NCBI RefSeq assembly: GCF_002216775.1 | Contig: NZ_CP022315.1 | Span: 496,001-560,000, forward strand | Source of the DNA: Virgibacillus phasianinus | GTDB lineage: Bacteria > Bacillota > Bacilli > Bacillales > Amphibacillaceae | Length of the DNA: 64,000 nt | Direction: 5' to 3' | Shown: positions 1 through 7,664 of the stretch, one piece after another | Layout of the letters: the number at the start of each line of letters is the position of its first letter | Numbering within the stretch: the stretch's first letter is position 1 | Program-made: the position numbers and the translations under genes | The notes under the pieces: generated by a model | The model's input: only the letters and a program-made list of their open reading frames with translations | Database searches by the model: none | What the model was told of the DNA's origin: nothing

Positions 1-285
1 CGTCCACTTTGCAATGCCAATTGTTTCTCGAATTTCCTCAAGATCGAATAATGCCTCCAGCATACTTAGCTGGTACGGCTCATGCGCCTTTTCTGAGCCC
101 CCAGACTCTCTTAAATTGACCAAATAAACTTTGTGATTGTGTGTGAAGGAATCAGCAAAGTAGTCGCCCGATTCGTTAAATGATGAATAAAGATGGGTTA
201 CACAAATTGACATGCCTTCACCTTTGACAAAAACCTCAAAAGTGCCACGGCTTGTATTTATAGAATTCTTTTCCCAAGTGTTCAT
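1..285 (-). CDS. Alpha/beta hydrolase, N-terminal part (runs off the window)
   Basis: This is the first 95 codons of a leftward gene whose 3' end lies outside the window. The start ATG follows an AGAGGTGAT ribosome site. The visible protein begins with a short polar stretch, then a GTFEVFVKGEG strand pair and a segment ending in VNLRESGGSEKAHEPY. That looks like the N-terminal strands and the loop (often RGxGxS) before the cap region of alpha/beta-hydrolase fold enzymes. The nucleophile serine and the His/Asp of the triad would be downstream and cannot be checked. The broken Nudix gene just upstream ends only 7 bases before this ATG, so the two were probably co-transcribed. Family is likely; substrate is unknown. 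Confidence 0.6.
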   Translation of the reverse strand, partial: MNTWEKNSINTSRGTFEVFVKGEGMSICVTHLYSSFNESGDYFADSFTHNHKVYLVNLRESGGSEKAHEPYQLSMLEALFDLEEIRETIGIAKWT

Positions 286-292
286 GATCTAA

Positions 293-492
293 TCACCTCT
301 TAACTTGCCAATCTTGATAGTTAACCATATGTAATCCTAATTCCTTTGTTTTTAACCATTCAAAGGCTTTCAGAACAAATCGAAGCGATTGGTATAGGGT
401 CCACCGTTTTTATCGATAACTAATAGTTGATTATTTTCTTCATATATACTGTAAACACCTAATGCCCTGTGATGCTTTTTAGTCTGTCCCAA
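293..492 (-). pseudogene. Nudix hydrolase gutted by an internal deletion
   Basis: A TTG start with a GGAGG site 7 bases away opens a 40-codon frame that reads like the N-terminus of a Nudix protein (HHRALGVYSIYEENNQLLV, then GGPYTNRFDLF) and stops at 370-372. In another frame the sequence resumes as a typical Nudix C-terminus (VLKAFEWLKTKELGLHMVN) and ends at 293. The middle, including the whole Nudix box, is missing. The simplest reading is one internal deletion that joined both ends out of frame. The product cannot be active. Recognition rests on remembered Nudix family sequence, not on a database search. Confidence 0.6.
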
Positions 493-519
493 GTGCTTTC
501 CTCCTTCCGAAACTAACAA

Positions 520-1191
520 TTAATTTGTTCTAAATCGCTTAGAAAAAAACCGCTTCAATCCTAGTCGTGCGAAAAAAAGGGATTGTATAAAGAATAAAAC
601 CCCCCATAACAGCGTCGGAATAAATGTTACCTTTGCTAAATTAGTTGCATCGCCGGCATTGCTCGGGGAAATAAAGCCAAGATACATAATTTCAAACGCA
701 GATGTAACAGATTCCACAAGCAGCAGCGACGTAATGAATAACGCTAAATATTCTAACACTGTCTTTGAACCCTTCACCAATACTATTGAAAATCCAATAA
801 TTATTGTGATAATCCAGAATAACCCAAAAGGATTTCGAACCCAGAACAACAGGCCAATAACTAATATTATTAGTAGAATTGATAGGACATAGCCACTTTT
901 TCTCTTATAAATTAAAATCATAAATAAAAAGGCCATGAAAGATGAAAAGACATACCCCGCTAAACTAGTTAGAAACCCGCCAATCCAGAATTGGTAACTA
1001 GAAAGTGTGGTACCTTCCGTGTTGGAAAATAAAGAAATAGACTCTACTTTGCCTCCGGTAATAATAGCAATTAGCGAGTGACCCATTTCATGTATTAATG
1101 TGTTAACAATTGAGAAATACTTTCCGATAATAGGCATTTGTGTCAGAATCACTGCCAGGATAATAAATAAAATTATTTTTTTCTTCACCAT
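520..1191 (-). CDS. M50-family-like integral membrane zinc protease
   Basis: A 223-residue, very hydrophobic protein with about six membrane segments. An HEMGH motif (His34, Glu35, His38) sits at the end of the first membrane helix, the position of the zinc-binding HExxH of M50B-type intramembrane proteases. GGKVESISLF follows, like the conserved GG strand after the motif in this family. The extra conserved residues further on are less clear, so activity is unproven. It would act in the cytoplasmic membrane; substrate unknown. It is a single gene on the minus strand between broken neighbours and has no obvious partner such as an anti-sigma factor. Confidence 0.65.
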   Translation of the reverse strand: MVKKKIILFIILAVILTQMPIIGKYFSIVNTLIHEMGHSLIAIITGGKVESISLFSNTEGTTLSSYQFWIGGFLTSLAGYVFSSFMAFLFMILIYKRKSGYVLSILLIILVIGLLFWVRNPFGLFWIITIIIGFSIVLVKGSKTVLEYLALFITSLLLVESVTSAFEIMYLGFISPSNAGDATNLAKVTFIPTLLWGVLFFIQSLFFARLGLKRFFSKRFRTN

Positions 1192-1299
1192 AATCCCCTT
1201 CCTTGACAGTGCATCAAGTGCGTATTTCTATTCCACTTATTGCACGGTTCATACAAATTTTTATAAAAGTTTAAGGGGTTCAATTCTTTTAAAGTTCGC

Positions 1300-1715
1300 C
1301 TATTCATTGAAGGTTTTTCTAAATCCATAAAAACTGCGAAATCCTAACTTTTCATAAAAAGCCTTTGACGTGCTGAGTCCAAGTAATTCCATTCTAGTAT
1401 TTGGATAAAGGTTATGAACGTATTTCAATAGATTCTTGCCAATTCCCGATCCACGAAGTTCTTTTCCTATAATAACTTCACAAATATACAGCGTTATTTG
1501 TTTATCGGTAAAACCTCTTATATACCCTGATACCTGATTGTCTACTATAACAACATAGGAAACGTTGGAATTCTCCAATGCTTCTTTGGTCTCCTCCCCC
1601 GCTCAACTAATGTATTCCAGCCCTCACTAGCATTAAGTTCTTGGATTGCCGAAAAGTCTTCTGTTTTATACTCGCGAACGATGGCTTCTTTGCCATTTTC
1701 TAATGTAAAGTTCAT
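1300..1715 (-). pseudogene. GNAT N-acetyltransferase, frameshifted
   Basis: From an ATG at 1715 (GGGGAG site) a frame reads MNFTLENGKEAIVREYKTED, then FSAIQELNASEGWNTLVER, a GNAT N-terminus, and then loses frame at a run of five G near 1595. In the next frame the protein continues from ETKEALENSNVSYVV through the acetyl-CoA loop (LRGSGIGKNLL) to LSTSKAFYEKLGF, a complete GNAT C-terminus of roughly 97 residues. Adding one base at the G run restores a single 138-139-residue protein. The gene is therefore either freshly inactivated or miscalled by one base at a homopolymer. The downstream frame alone has only an internal TTG as a start. Confidence 0.65.
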
Positions 1716-1827
1716 GTTATACTCCCCTTATTTTCCTCAAATAATTCTTTGTGTCTGTAGAATTCTGCAGCACAACCAAATTTTCATTATATGTATTCTT
1801 TTTGCTTGCAATTAATCCACCACTTTA

Positions 1828-2250
1828 CTATTCAACTTTACTGTTAAATTCCACCAAAAAAGGATGTTTCTCTTTATCTAAGCAATTTTCAATTCTTTTC
1901 CGAAAATTGGTCCAAGTAACCATCGCTAAAGCTTTTTCAAGTGGGAAATAACCGACCTCTAAGCTTTCACTGCTAGTAGTAGGCTGCCCACCTACTGGTT
2001 TCCCTAAGAACAATGAATTGCAAATACTCCTTGAAACACTTTGATAAATCCCGCAAAACTTCGTGATTTCTATATCAATTCCTGACTCTTCCTTGGTTTC
2101 CCTAATCGCGGCATCCCTTAAGGACTCGCCCTCTTCCACCTGACCCCCAGGTATTTCCCAGCCTCTGCGTGGACCCTTTATTAGCAGAAGTTCTTTTCTT
2201 TCGTTAAGAACGACTGTTGCCGCGGAAACAATATGCTTAGGATCGCTCAT
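1828..2250 (-). CDS. Nudix hydrolase
   Basis: A 140-residue protein with a complete Nudix box at residues 36-58: G36, E42, R50-E51, E54-E55, G57, matching Gx5Ex7REUxEExGU. Such enzymes hydrolyse a nucleoside diphosphate linked to another group, using Mg2+ held by the box glutamates. The segment [12 protein letters not shown] before the box resembles 8-oxo-dGTP or ADP-ribose type Nudix proteins, but the substrate cannot be read from the sequence. The ATG overlaps the fosB stop codon by 4 bases, so the two are translationally coupled. A second, gutted Nudix gene lies 1.4 kb away. Confidence 0.85.
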   Translation of the reverse strand: MSDPKHIVSAATVVLNERKELLLIKGPRRGWEIPGGQVEEGESLRDAAIRETKEESGIDIEITKFCGIYQSVSRSICNSLFLGKPVGGQPTTSSESLEVGYFPLEKALAMVTWTNFRKRIENCLDKEKHPFLVEFNSKVE

Positions 2251-2687
2251 TTATCATCCCGCCTTTCTTCAAAAAATGTCATATGTTTTTTATCTTTTTG
2301 ATAATAATTCATTCGGTCTGCTAAAGTGCCCGTATGGAATTCAAATTTATGCCCATCGGGATCAGTAAAATAGATGGAGTTCTTATCTTGGCTATCTCTT
2401 TTCCTGCCATTCAGAATGTTTACTTCTAGTTCTTCAAGAAGTTCACAGGCCTTAGCAAATTCATCTTCATCAATGCTAAACGCAGTGTGCGTGTAGGACT
2501 CTTTTATCTCTTCTCGTGGTATATCTTTTTCAAGGTTGAGTGCGAGCCAAAGCCCGTTCAGGTCAAAATAAGCTGTGCTATTCCCTTTCACCAACAGCTC
2601 CGCTTGAAAAACATTTTGATAAAATTCAATAGATCTCTCTAAATTCGAAACGGAAAACAAAAGATGACTAATACCTTTTATTTGCAA
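2247..2687 (-). CDS. fosB: Metallothiol transferase FosB (fosfomycin resistance)
   Basis: A 146-residue VOC-fold enzyme that closely matches Bacillus/Staphylococcus FosB over its whole length. It starts with [19 protein letters not shown] and includes ESYTHTAFS and [17 protein letters not shown]; the C-terminus reads [15 protein letters not shown], as FosB does. The metal ligands His8, His67 and Glu116 are present. FosB opens the fosfomycin epoxide with a thiol, bacillithiol in bacilli, in the cytoplasm. The start is TTG with an AAGGCG site. It lies between a VOC gene and a Nudix gene overlapped by 4 bases. Function in this strain is inferred from family identity. Confidence 0.88.
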   Translation of the reverse strand: MQIKGISHLLFSVSNLERSIEFYQNVFQAELLVKGNSTAYFDLNGLWLALNLEKDIPREEIKESYTHTAFSIDEDEFAKACELLEELEVNILNGRKRDSQDKNSIYFTDPDGHKFEFHTGTLADRMNYYQKDKKHMTFFEERRDDK

Positions 2688-2702
2688 TTTATCACGCCTT
2701 CT

Positions 2703-3107
2703 TTAGATATTTGGCGCTACCAATTCTACCTTCACCCTATCAGGGTCCTCGAAGTAGACGGCATAATGGCCTTCCCCGCCCGCAAATGGATGCTTATCGG
2801 GGTACAAAATTGTAATTTCATTCCTTTTTAGTCTGCTTGTTATTGCATCTACATGTTCCCTAGATTCAGCATGGAACGCCAGATGATTCAAACCAATTCC
2901 CTTGCGATGGTAGGGGACATCAAGAAATCGTTCATCTGCCTGCACAAAAACGATATAGGTTTCGCCAAGTTTGAAACTTTTCCCTCCGTCCCATTCCTGA
3001 AAGGCTTGATAACCAAGTTCTTGCAGAAACCAGCTCCAAAACTCAACCGAACGTTTCAAATCGGATACATACAGCTCGACATGGTGGATTATTCCCTTAG
3101 TCATCAT
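2703..3107 (-). CDS. VOC (glyoxalase/bleomycin-resistance fold) protein
   Basis: A 134-residue protein with two VOC repeats: HHVELYVSDLKRSVEFW at the N-terminus and GLNHLAFHAES later. The conserved end FEDPDRVKVELVAP carries the glutamate that usually binds metal, and His8/His9 and His76 (in LNHLAF) are possible partners. The GGAGG site lies 3-6 bases before two successive ATG codons. Family members include glyoxalases, dioxygenases and thiol transferases; the substrate is unknown. The start overlaps the end of the dead VOC gene upstream, so a tandem VOC pair probably formed one transcript before decay. Confidence 0.8.
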   Translation of the reverse strand: MMTKGIIHHVELYVSDLKRSVEFWSWFLQELGYQAFQEWDGGKSFKLGETYIVFVQADERFLDVPYHRKGIGLNHLAFHAESREHVDAITSRLKRNEITILYPDKHPFAGGEGHYAVYFEDPDRVKVELVAPNI

Positions 3108-3298
3108 CTGCCTCCAAATTCATCAATTTCCTTCACTAGCTCTTACAATGGATACAATTTTGTTTCAGCATTTTTAAAGAACACGATAACTGGATTCTCA
3201 CTGTCCTCAGAAGTTTCAAATCATAGCCCGTCCCAATAAAATTGAAGTGATTTTCCGATATCTTCTACCCCAAGTGTTAAAAGATTCAATCTATTCAT
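3104..3298 (-). pseudogene. VOC family gene with two nonsense codons
   Basis: In a single frame from the ATG at 3298 the sequence reads MNRLNLLTLGVEDIGKSLQF, then YWDGL-stop-FETSEDSENPVIVFF, KNAETKLYPL-stop-ELVKEI, the N-terminal half of a VOC protein. Both stops look like one-base changes from expected codons: TGA where GGA (Gly of GLGF) is expected, and TAA where GAA (Glu of EEL) is expected. The C-terminal half is missing, and the frame ends at the start codon of the intact VOC gene. Expected residues come from my memory of the family. Confidence 0.65.
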
Positions 3299-3324
3299 TA
3301 TGCAACATTCCTTTTTTTGATTTA

Positions 3325-3686
3325 TTATCCTAAGTATTCTGTTTCTATTTCTTCCTCGACAGCTCCTTTTTCGCTAAATTTCACTCTGTATGCCCTTGCA
3401 TTTGGCCTTGAACTAATTGCCCTAATAAGTTTTTGACCTTGATAATGAATTGCTCTATATTTTTAGTAAAGGGCTTAAACAATGATAAATGAGAAGGCTT
3501 ACATTTTTGATCTTTAAAAAAGTCGTAGAATCTTTCAATATATCCCTCTGCATCCCCGCTTGCAGTCGCTAAAAAACAGATCTTCGGATAAAGCTTATCG
3601 GATTGTTCCAATATATATAAATCTAGCAGGGGATTATCCGGTTCAATGGAAAATCCCCCGCCACCTAATGCAATTATTTGCTCCAT
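3325..3686 (-). pseudogene. Peptidase E (S51) family gene gutted by an internal deletion
   Basis: The N-terminal frame (MEQIIALGGGGFSIEPDNPL to about FTKNIEQFI) is a clear start of an S51 dipeptidase-E-like protein, about 80 residues. It then runs into unrelated codons and stops at 3381. In a different frame the sequence HYQGQKLIRAISSRPNARAY, then RVKFSEKGAVEEEIETEYLG, ends at 3325 and matches the C-terminus of the same family. Roughly the central 100-130 residues, including the GGGNT loop and the catalytic serine region, are absent. The gene is dead. The same ends-kept, middle-lost pattern occurs in the Nudix pseudogene at 293-492. Confidence 0.7.
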
Positions 3687-3690
3687 TCAG

Positions 3691-4602
3691 TTACTTCTCT
3701 CTTAGGACTTTTAAGTTGGGATGAAACACATTACCTGATTCCCAATCCTTATACTTTTCCGGTATTTCAATTGCATCGATATCCTGGTCACTTTTCGCCA
3801 ATTTACTGATATCCTGCATATAGTCAATAATTGGACCGAATTCCTCTTTGGTTGCGACAGGTCCGTGTCCTGGAATCACTGTCTTGATATCTATTTCATC
3901 GACTTTTTTCAAATTCTCGGCCCATTGTTCCAGGTTAGTTTCCGGAAAAAAGATTGGATGTGATTTCACAAATAATAAATCACTAAGGAAAGCAATTTTT
4001 TCCTCAGGGAGATAAAGAATTGCGTCACAAAGCGTATGTCCACCGCCGTAGGTAAGTATATTTACTGAACGCTTGGTCCCGTGGAGGGAAAACTCATCCT
4101 GAAACGTGTACTGCGGAAGAACCAATTCAAGTGTTGGCAATGACTCAGCAATTTCTTTTTGGAAATCAATATCAGTTGCTAATTTCGGATCATTTGTTTT
4201 GGCATACTCACTTTCCATTGAATCAATCTTATTATGTAATATGTCAAGATTATCTTTATCATTTTTCATTTTTGTCGGATGCATCTCCGCCATTTTGTCA
4301 CGGGTTTTGCGACTTGAAACAATTTTACTTTCAGGAAACGATTGATTTCCATGAATATGATCGCCATGCCAGTGGCTATTGATAACCAAAGAAACAGGTT
4401 TTCCTGTAACATCTTCTGCAGCTTGTCTTAAAGCTTCACCGGCTTGTTGTGTATTTAAAGTGTCAAATACAATTGTCTGATCTCCCAAATCGATTATCCC
4501 CGCATTAGCAAATGCTCCGCCGCCTTTTTTCTCGATTGCGGCATATACGCCATCTGCGATTGTTTCTAGTTGAAAGTACTTATTAGAATAGTTTTCATCC
4601 AT
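3691..4602 (-). CDS. Metallo-beta-lactamase-fold hydrolase
   Basis: A 303-residue MBL-fold protein. The zinc motif HxHxDH is at residues 77-82 (HWHGDH) inside NSHWHGDHIHGNQSF. Later metal-site residues are seen in YGGGHTLCDAI, FLSDLLF and VIPGHGPV. There is no signal peptide, so it is cytoplasmic. The family covers hydrolases of lactams, lactones, thioesters and phosphodiesters; the substrate here cannot be told. The ATG follows AAAGGAGAGG. The dead peptidase E gene begins 4 bases after its stop, suggesting one former operon. Confidence 0.82.
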   Translation of the reverse strand: MDENYSNKYFQLETIADGVYAAIEKKGGGAFANAGIIDLGDQTIVFDTLNTQQAGEALRQAAEDVTGKPVSLVINSHWHGDHIHGNQSFPESKIVSSRKTRDKMAEMHPTKMKNDKDNLDILHNKIDSMESEYAKTNDPKLATDIDFQKEIAESLPTLELVLPQYTFQDEFSLHGTKRSVNILTYGGGHTLCDAILYLPEEKIAFLSDLLFVKSHPIFFPETNLEQWAENLKKVDEIDIKTVIPGHGPVATKEEFGPIIDYMQDISKLAKSDQDIDAIEIPEKYKDWESGNVFHPNLKVLREK

Positions 4603-4689
4603 TTTTAATACCTCTCCTTTATTTAATAGTTGGGTAAGTCGTTACCTCTATGATACTCCAAAACTTCGGGTATGCTCAACCATTGTGAT

Positions 4690-4860
4690 ATTGCTGTCTC
4701 CTGAGTTGGTGTGGTTCTGTCATAAGTTCATGCTATTGTCTCCCAAGTTGAACGGGCGTGCTGTCCTGAGTTATAGCGGTTCTCTCCTGCGTTGACGCAG
4801 TCTTGTCTCAAGTTCATGCCTGTCTCTCCCGAGTTCACACTATTTTCCAACGGGTTCAGA
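4690..4860. repeat. Degenerate 21-bp periodic array (type TCTCCxAGTT)
   Basis: Eight imperfect units share the core TGTCTCCYRAGTT. The AGTT-type core begins at 4703, 4724, 4745, 4768, 4789, 4810, 4831 and 4852, so spacing is 21 bases with a single 23. The 8-10 bases between cores vary freely. The array fills the space between the MBL gene and a small hypothetical frame and overlaps the end of that frame. It resembles in design, but not in sequence, the arrays at 39.0 and 59.2 kb. Confidence 0.7.
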
Positions 4861-5130
4861 TTTTAGTTGAAGATGATCCAATGGAACTCCCGTTTCAATA
4901 TAGCTTCTTATCAATTCCCAACTAACCTCATTTGTCTTCTTAAAAGTGTCAAAAAATAAATTCGCTGTCTTCATCATTTTACCGTCTACATTCAATGTCG
5001 CGGATAAGATAGCTACTATTTCATCATCTTTGACTTTACATCGCGTTATACCTCTCCACCTTGAAATAATTGTAATTACTATTTTATAGCAATTCACTTT
5101 TAATGTGAAGAAATTTTCAGAATGGTTCAT
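4840..5130 (-). CDS. Small hypothetical protein, possibly a gene remnant
   Basis: A 96-codon frame. Residues 30-96 (from KVKDDEIVAILSATLNVDGK to GVPLDHLQLKSEP) have normal protein composition, while residues 1-29 look less like coding sequence and the ATG has no good ribosome site. The frame may be the C-terminal part of a larger decayed gene. Its last codons lie in the 21-bp repeat array. I do not recognise a family. It sits between dead genes, which adds to the suspicion. Confidence 0.35.
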   Translation of the reverse strand: MNHSENFFTLKVNCYKIVITIISRWRGITRCKVKDDEIVAILSATLNVDGKMMKTANLFFDTFKKTNEVSWELIRSYIETGVPLDHLQLKSEPVGK

Positions 5131-5189
5131 GTTGAATTCTTGGTCTGATAAAATGTATTTTTTTTATTAACAGCTGGAATTCGGTCACA

Positions 5190-5602
5190 TTACCTTTCTA
5201 ATTTCAGCCTGACAAACTTTCGCTTTCCAGCCTGCAGAACTAGACCATCCCTTATCGTTACAATAAAGCTTGGATCCTCGACCTTCTTCTGGTTCAAGCG
5301 AATTCCTCCATTTTTAATCATCCGGAGCGCTTCACTTTTTGATAGCAGCATGTTTAGCTCCGTGATCAGATTCAAAATGCCTGCCGTCTTATCCTTATTC
5401 CAGATAACTTCAGGTATTTCATCCGGCATTTGATTTTTTTGAAAAACGGTTAAAAATATCCCTTACTTGCTTCAGCAGTTTCTGTATCATATAACATCTC
5501 TACAATAGAGAAAGCTAGGCGAATTTTAACATCCCGCGGATGGAGGTTCCCACTATCTATCTGATCCTTTACTTCAACAACCTCATTAATGGTAATAATT
5601 AC
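5190..5602 (-). pseudogene. Tyrosyl-tRNA synthetase C-terminal relic
   Basis: From about 5602 one frame reads VIITINEVVEVKDQIDSG, then NLHPRDVKIRLAFSIVEMLY, which matches the tail of the TyrRS catalytic half and its linker; a stop follows at GGATATTTTTAA. One frame over, FLTVFQKNQMPDEIPEVIW leads into a full S4 RNA-binding domain (LLSKSEALRMIKNGGIRLNQ to GKRKFVRLKL) that ends at 5190. One extra T in the five-T run would rejoin the frames. The Rossmann domain with HIGH and KMSKS is absent, so the copy is dead even without the frameshift. The functional tyrS must be elsewhere. Confidence 0.75.
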
Positions 5603-5685
5603 GCCTTGTCAGCCTCAAGACGGATACAAGTAAATCAGAAATACTTTATACTTATTTATAGTGATGTCTTAAGGGGGAATTAGTT

Positions 5686-7476
5686 ATGGAAAAGGTAATT
5701 AGTGAAAATTGGGATCTTGAATCCCTTTATCCAGGTGGAAAGAACTCAACTAAATTACATGCGTTAATTTCGCAGTTAAAGCTGGATATCAAAAGACTTC
5801 AGGAAAAAGTTCAAACGTTTGATCAATTTGAAACAGTGCGTCTGGCTGGCATTTTTCAAGAAGTTCAGGAAGTTATCAGTGCTGCTTTTGAACTTGATGA
5901 ATATTTAATCTGCCTATATTCCGTAAATGTCGATGATTCGGATGTTGCCAAGTTAATTGATGAAAGTGAAAAATTAAAAGCGGAAATCGAATCTTTAAAA
6001 ATTGACTTGGATGAATTATTGGCGGGCCTTTCTGATACGGACTGGAATGAGTTACTACAAAACGATAATGTTAAAAAATATCAATTTTACTTAGAAGAAC
6101 GCAAACAAAAAATGAATGATAAGCTACCACTAGAAATGGAGAAACTAATTAATACACTCTCCATAAATGGGTTTTATGGATGGGAAGACTATTATGAACA
6201 AATGATGGGCGACTTACGAATCCCTGTTGAAAAAGATGGCAAGGAGGAAGAAGTATCGATTGGTCAGGCATTAAGCTACGTTATGTTCTCGAGTGATAGA
6301 TCCGTCAGGCAAAAAACCGCACGGGCAATGGTGGAAATCTGTAAAGACCAAGCTGAATCATTCGCCACTGTGCTCAATCGGATAAACGGATTTCGTATCG
6401 ATGTGTATAAACAGCGCGGCTGGGACAATGTTTTGAAAGAAGCAATGGAGGAAAATAGAATTAACCAACAAACGGTAAAGACAATGGTTGCAGCCATTAA
6501 AGAGAATAGAGATATCGTACAATCGTTTTTAAAAAGAAAAGCTCAAGTTATGAATCTGGAAAAACTGGATTGGTACGACACAGACACTCCAAGCTTTACC
6601 CCAGACAAAAAAATTCCTTATCGTGAAGCAGCAGAAATTATCATTACACAGTTCCACAAATTCAGTGAAAAGCTAGGTAAGTTTGCTGAAAAAGCGTTTA
6701 ATGAAGGCTGGATTGAAGCAGAAGATCGCAAAGGAAAAATGCACGGTGGCTTTTGTGCGTCCATGCCTTTGGCCAAGGAAAGCCGAATCTTTTTAACTTA
6801 TACAGGAAGTTATCAAGACATTGTGACAATCGCTCATGAGCTAGGTCACGCTTACCACAATTACATCTTGAAGGATGAACCAGCGTTTTCTAAACAAGTC
6901 AGCACAAGTGTTGCCGAGACGGCGTCAACCTTTGCTGAAAATCTAGTGTTGGATGCTGCCATTGAACACGCGTCCAGTGAAAAGGATAAGCTGGCCCTGC
7001 TTGAATTGAAAATCCTAAATGGTTTGAAGTACCAGGTAACGGTTCCGGCAATGTTTGAATTTGAACAGAAGCTTTATGATAAAAGGAAGCAAGGACCACT
7101 TACTGCCAAAGAAATTTCCGATTTAATGGAAGCAACAATGAATCACATGTATGGTGATACAATCAGCGAGAATAACCACTACCATTGGATGACTATCCCA
7201 CATTTTTATCATACAGATTTGGCATTCTATAACATCCCATATACAATTGGATACTTATTCAGCAATGGAATCTATGCACTAGCCAAAGAACAGGGTGAAA
7301 AGTTCCCTGAACAGTATGACGCATTATTGCGCGATACAGGCAAAATGACGGTTGAACAATTAGCTGAACGTCACTTAAACCAAGATATTGAAAAAAAAGA
7401 GTTCTGGAACGCTTCTCTAAAGCCGGTAATTGAAGCGATTGATGAATATATGAAGCTAACGGAAAAATTGGTATAA
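5686..7476 (+). CDS. M3 family oligoendopeptidase (PepF/YusX type)
   Basis: A 596-residue cytoplasmic metallopeptidase. The zinc motif HELGH is at residues 384-388, with the third ligand Glu411 in SVAETASTF. The helical N-terminal lid, the GGFCASMP strand before the active site and the HYHW-MTIPHFYHTDLAFYN segment with substrate-binding His/Tyr are all typical of M3B oligoendopeptidase F. It degrades short peptides. The ATG has an AAGGGGGAA site. It stands alone on the plus strand and converges on the D-lactate dehydrogenase gene; the hairpin repeat starts 4 bases after its stop. Confidence 0.92.
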   Translation: MEKVISENWDLESLYPGGKNSTKLHALISQLKLDIKRLQEKVQTFDQFETVRLAGIFQEVQEVISAAFELDEYLICLYSVNVDDSDVAKLIDESEKLKAEIESLKIDLDELLAGLSDTDWNELLQNDNVKKYQFYLEERKQKMNDKLPLEMEKLINTLSINGFYGWEDYYEQMMGDLRIPVEKDGKEEEVSIGQALSYVMFSSDRSVRQKTARAMVEICKDQAESFATVLNRINGFRIDVYKQRGWDNVLKEAMEENRINQQTVKTMVAAIKENRDIVQSFLKRKAQVMNLEKLDWYDTDTPSFTPDKKIPYREAAEIIITQFHKFSEKLGKFAEKAFNEGWIEAEDRKGKMHGGFCASMPLAKESRIFLTYTGSYQDIVTIAHELGHAYHNYILKDEPAFSKQVSTSVAETASTFAENLVLDAAIEHASSEKDKLALLELKILNGLKYQVTVPAMFEFEQKLYDKRKQGPLTAKEISDLMEATMNHMYGDTISENNHYHWMTIPHFYHTDLAFYNIPYTIGYLFSNGIYALAKEQGEKFPEQYDALLRDTGKMTVEQLAERHLNQDIEKKEFWNASLKPVIEAIDEYMKLTEKLV

Positions 7477-7480
7477 ACGA

Positions 7481-7617
7481 AGAAAAGCGAAAGCGCCCCG
7501 CTTAGAAGCGGACGCATAAGCAAGGGACCGTAGAACGCTTGGGTTTAGCGTTCGTAGTGTCCATTGCTTATGACGGCAGCTTCTGGGTGCTGGAGCTAGA
7601 CAGATTTTCGTTTATAC
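7481..7617 (+). repeat. Nested-hairpin intergenic repeat, copy 1
   Basis: Begins AGAAAAGCG 4 bases after the pepF stop and ends GCTAGACAGATTTTCG. Four stems pair in nested order: AGCGCCC/GGGTGCT, AGAAGC/GCTTCT, GCATAAGCAAGGGAC/GTGTCCATTGCTTATG and GAACGC/GCGTTC. The unpaired blocks are the same as in copies at 42.6, 58.0 and 59.3 kb. No open frame and no flanking target duplication is visible. Confidence 0.85.
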
Positions 7618-7629
7618 CTTAAAGTCTTA

Positions 7630-7660
7630 AAAAGAACCTACAGCGTTTGTAGGTTCTTTA
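7630..7660. terminator. Bidirectional terminator between pepF and the FAD oxidase gene
   Basis: AAAGAACCTACA and TGTAGGTTCTTT form a 12-bp perfect stem with a 4-5-base loop. A-rich and T-rich tails on the two sides suit termination from both converging genes. Confidence 0.85.
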
Positions 7661-7664
7661 TCTA

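Noticed and set aside
4690-4860. CRISPR array
   Set aside because: The units are 21 bases, degenerate and without unique spacers of constant length between perfect repeats; no cas genes are present. The same applies to the arrays at 39.0 and 59.2 kb.
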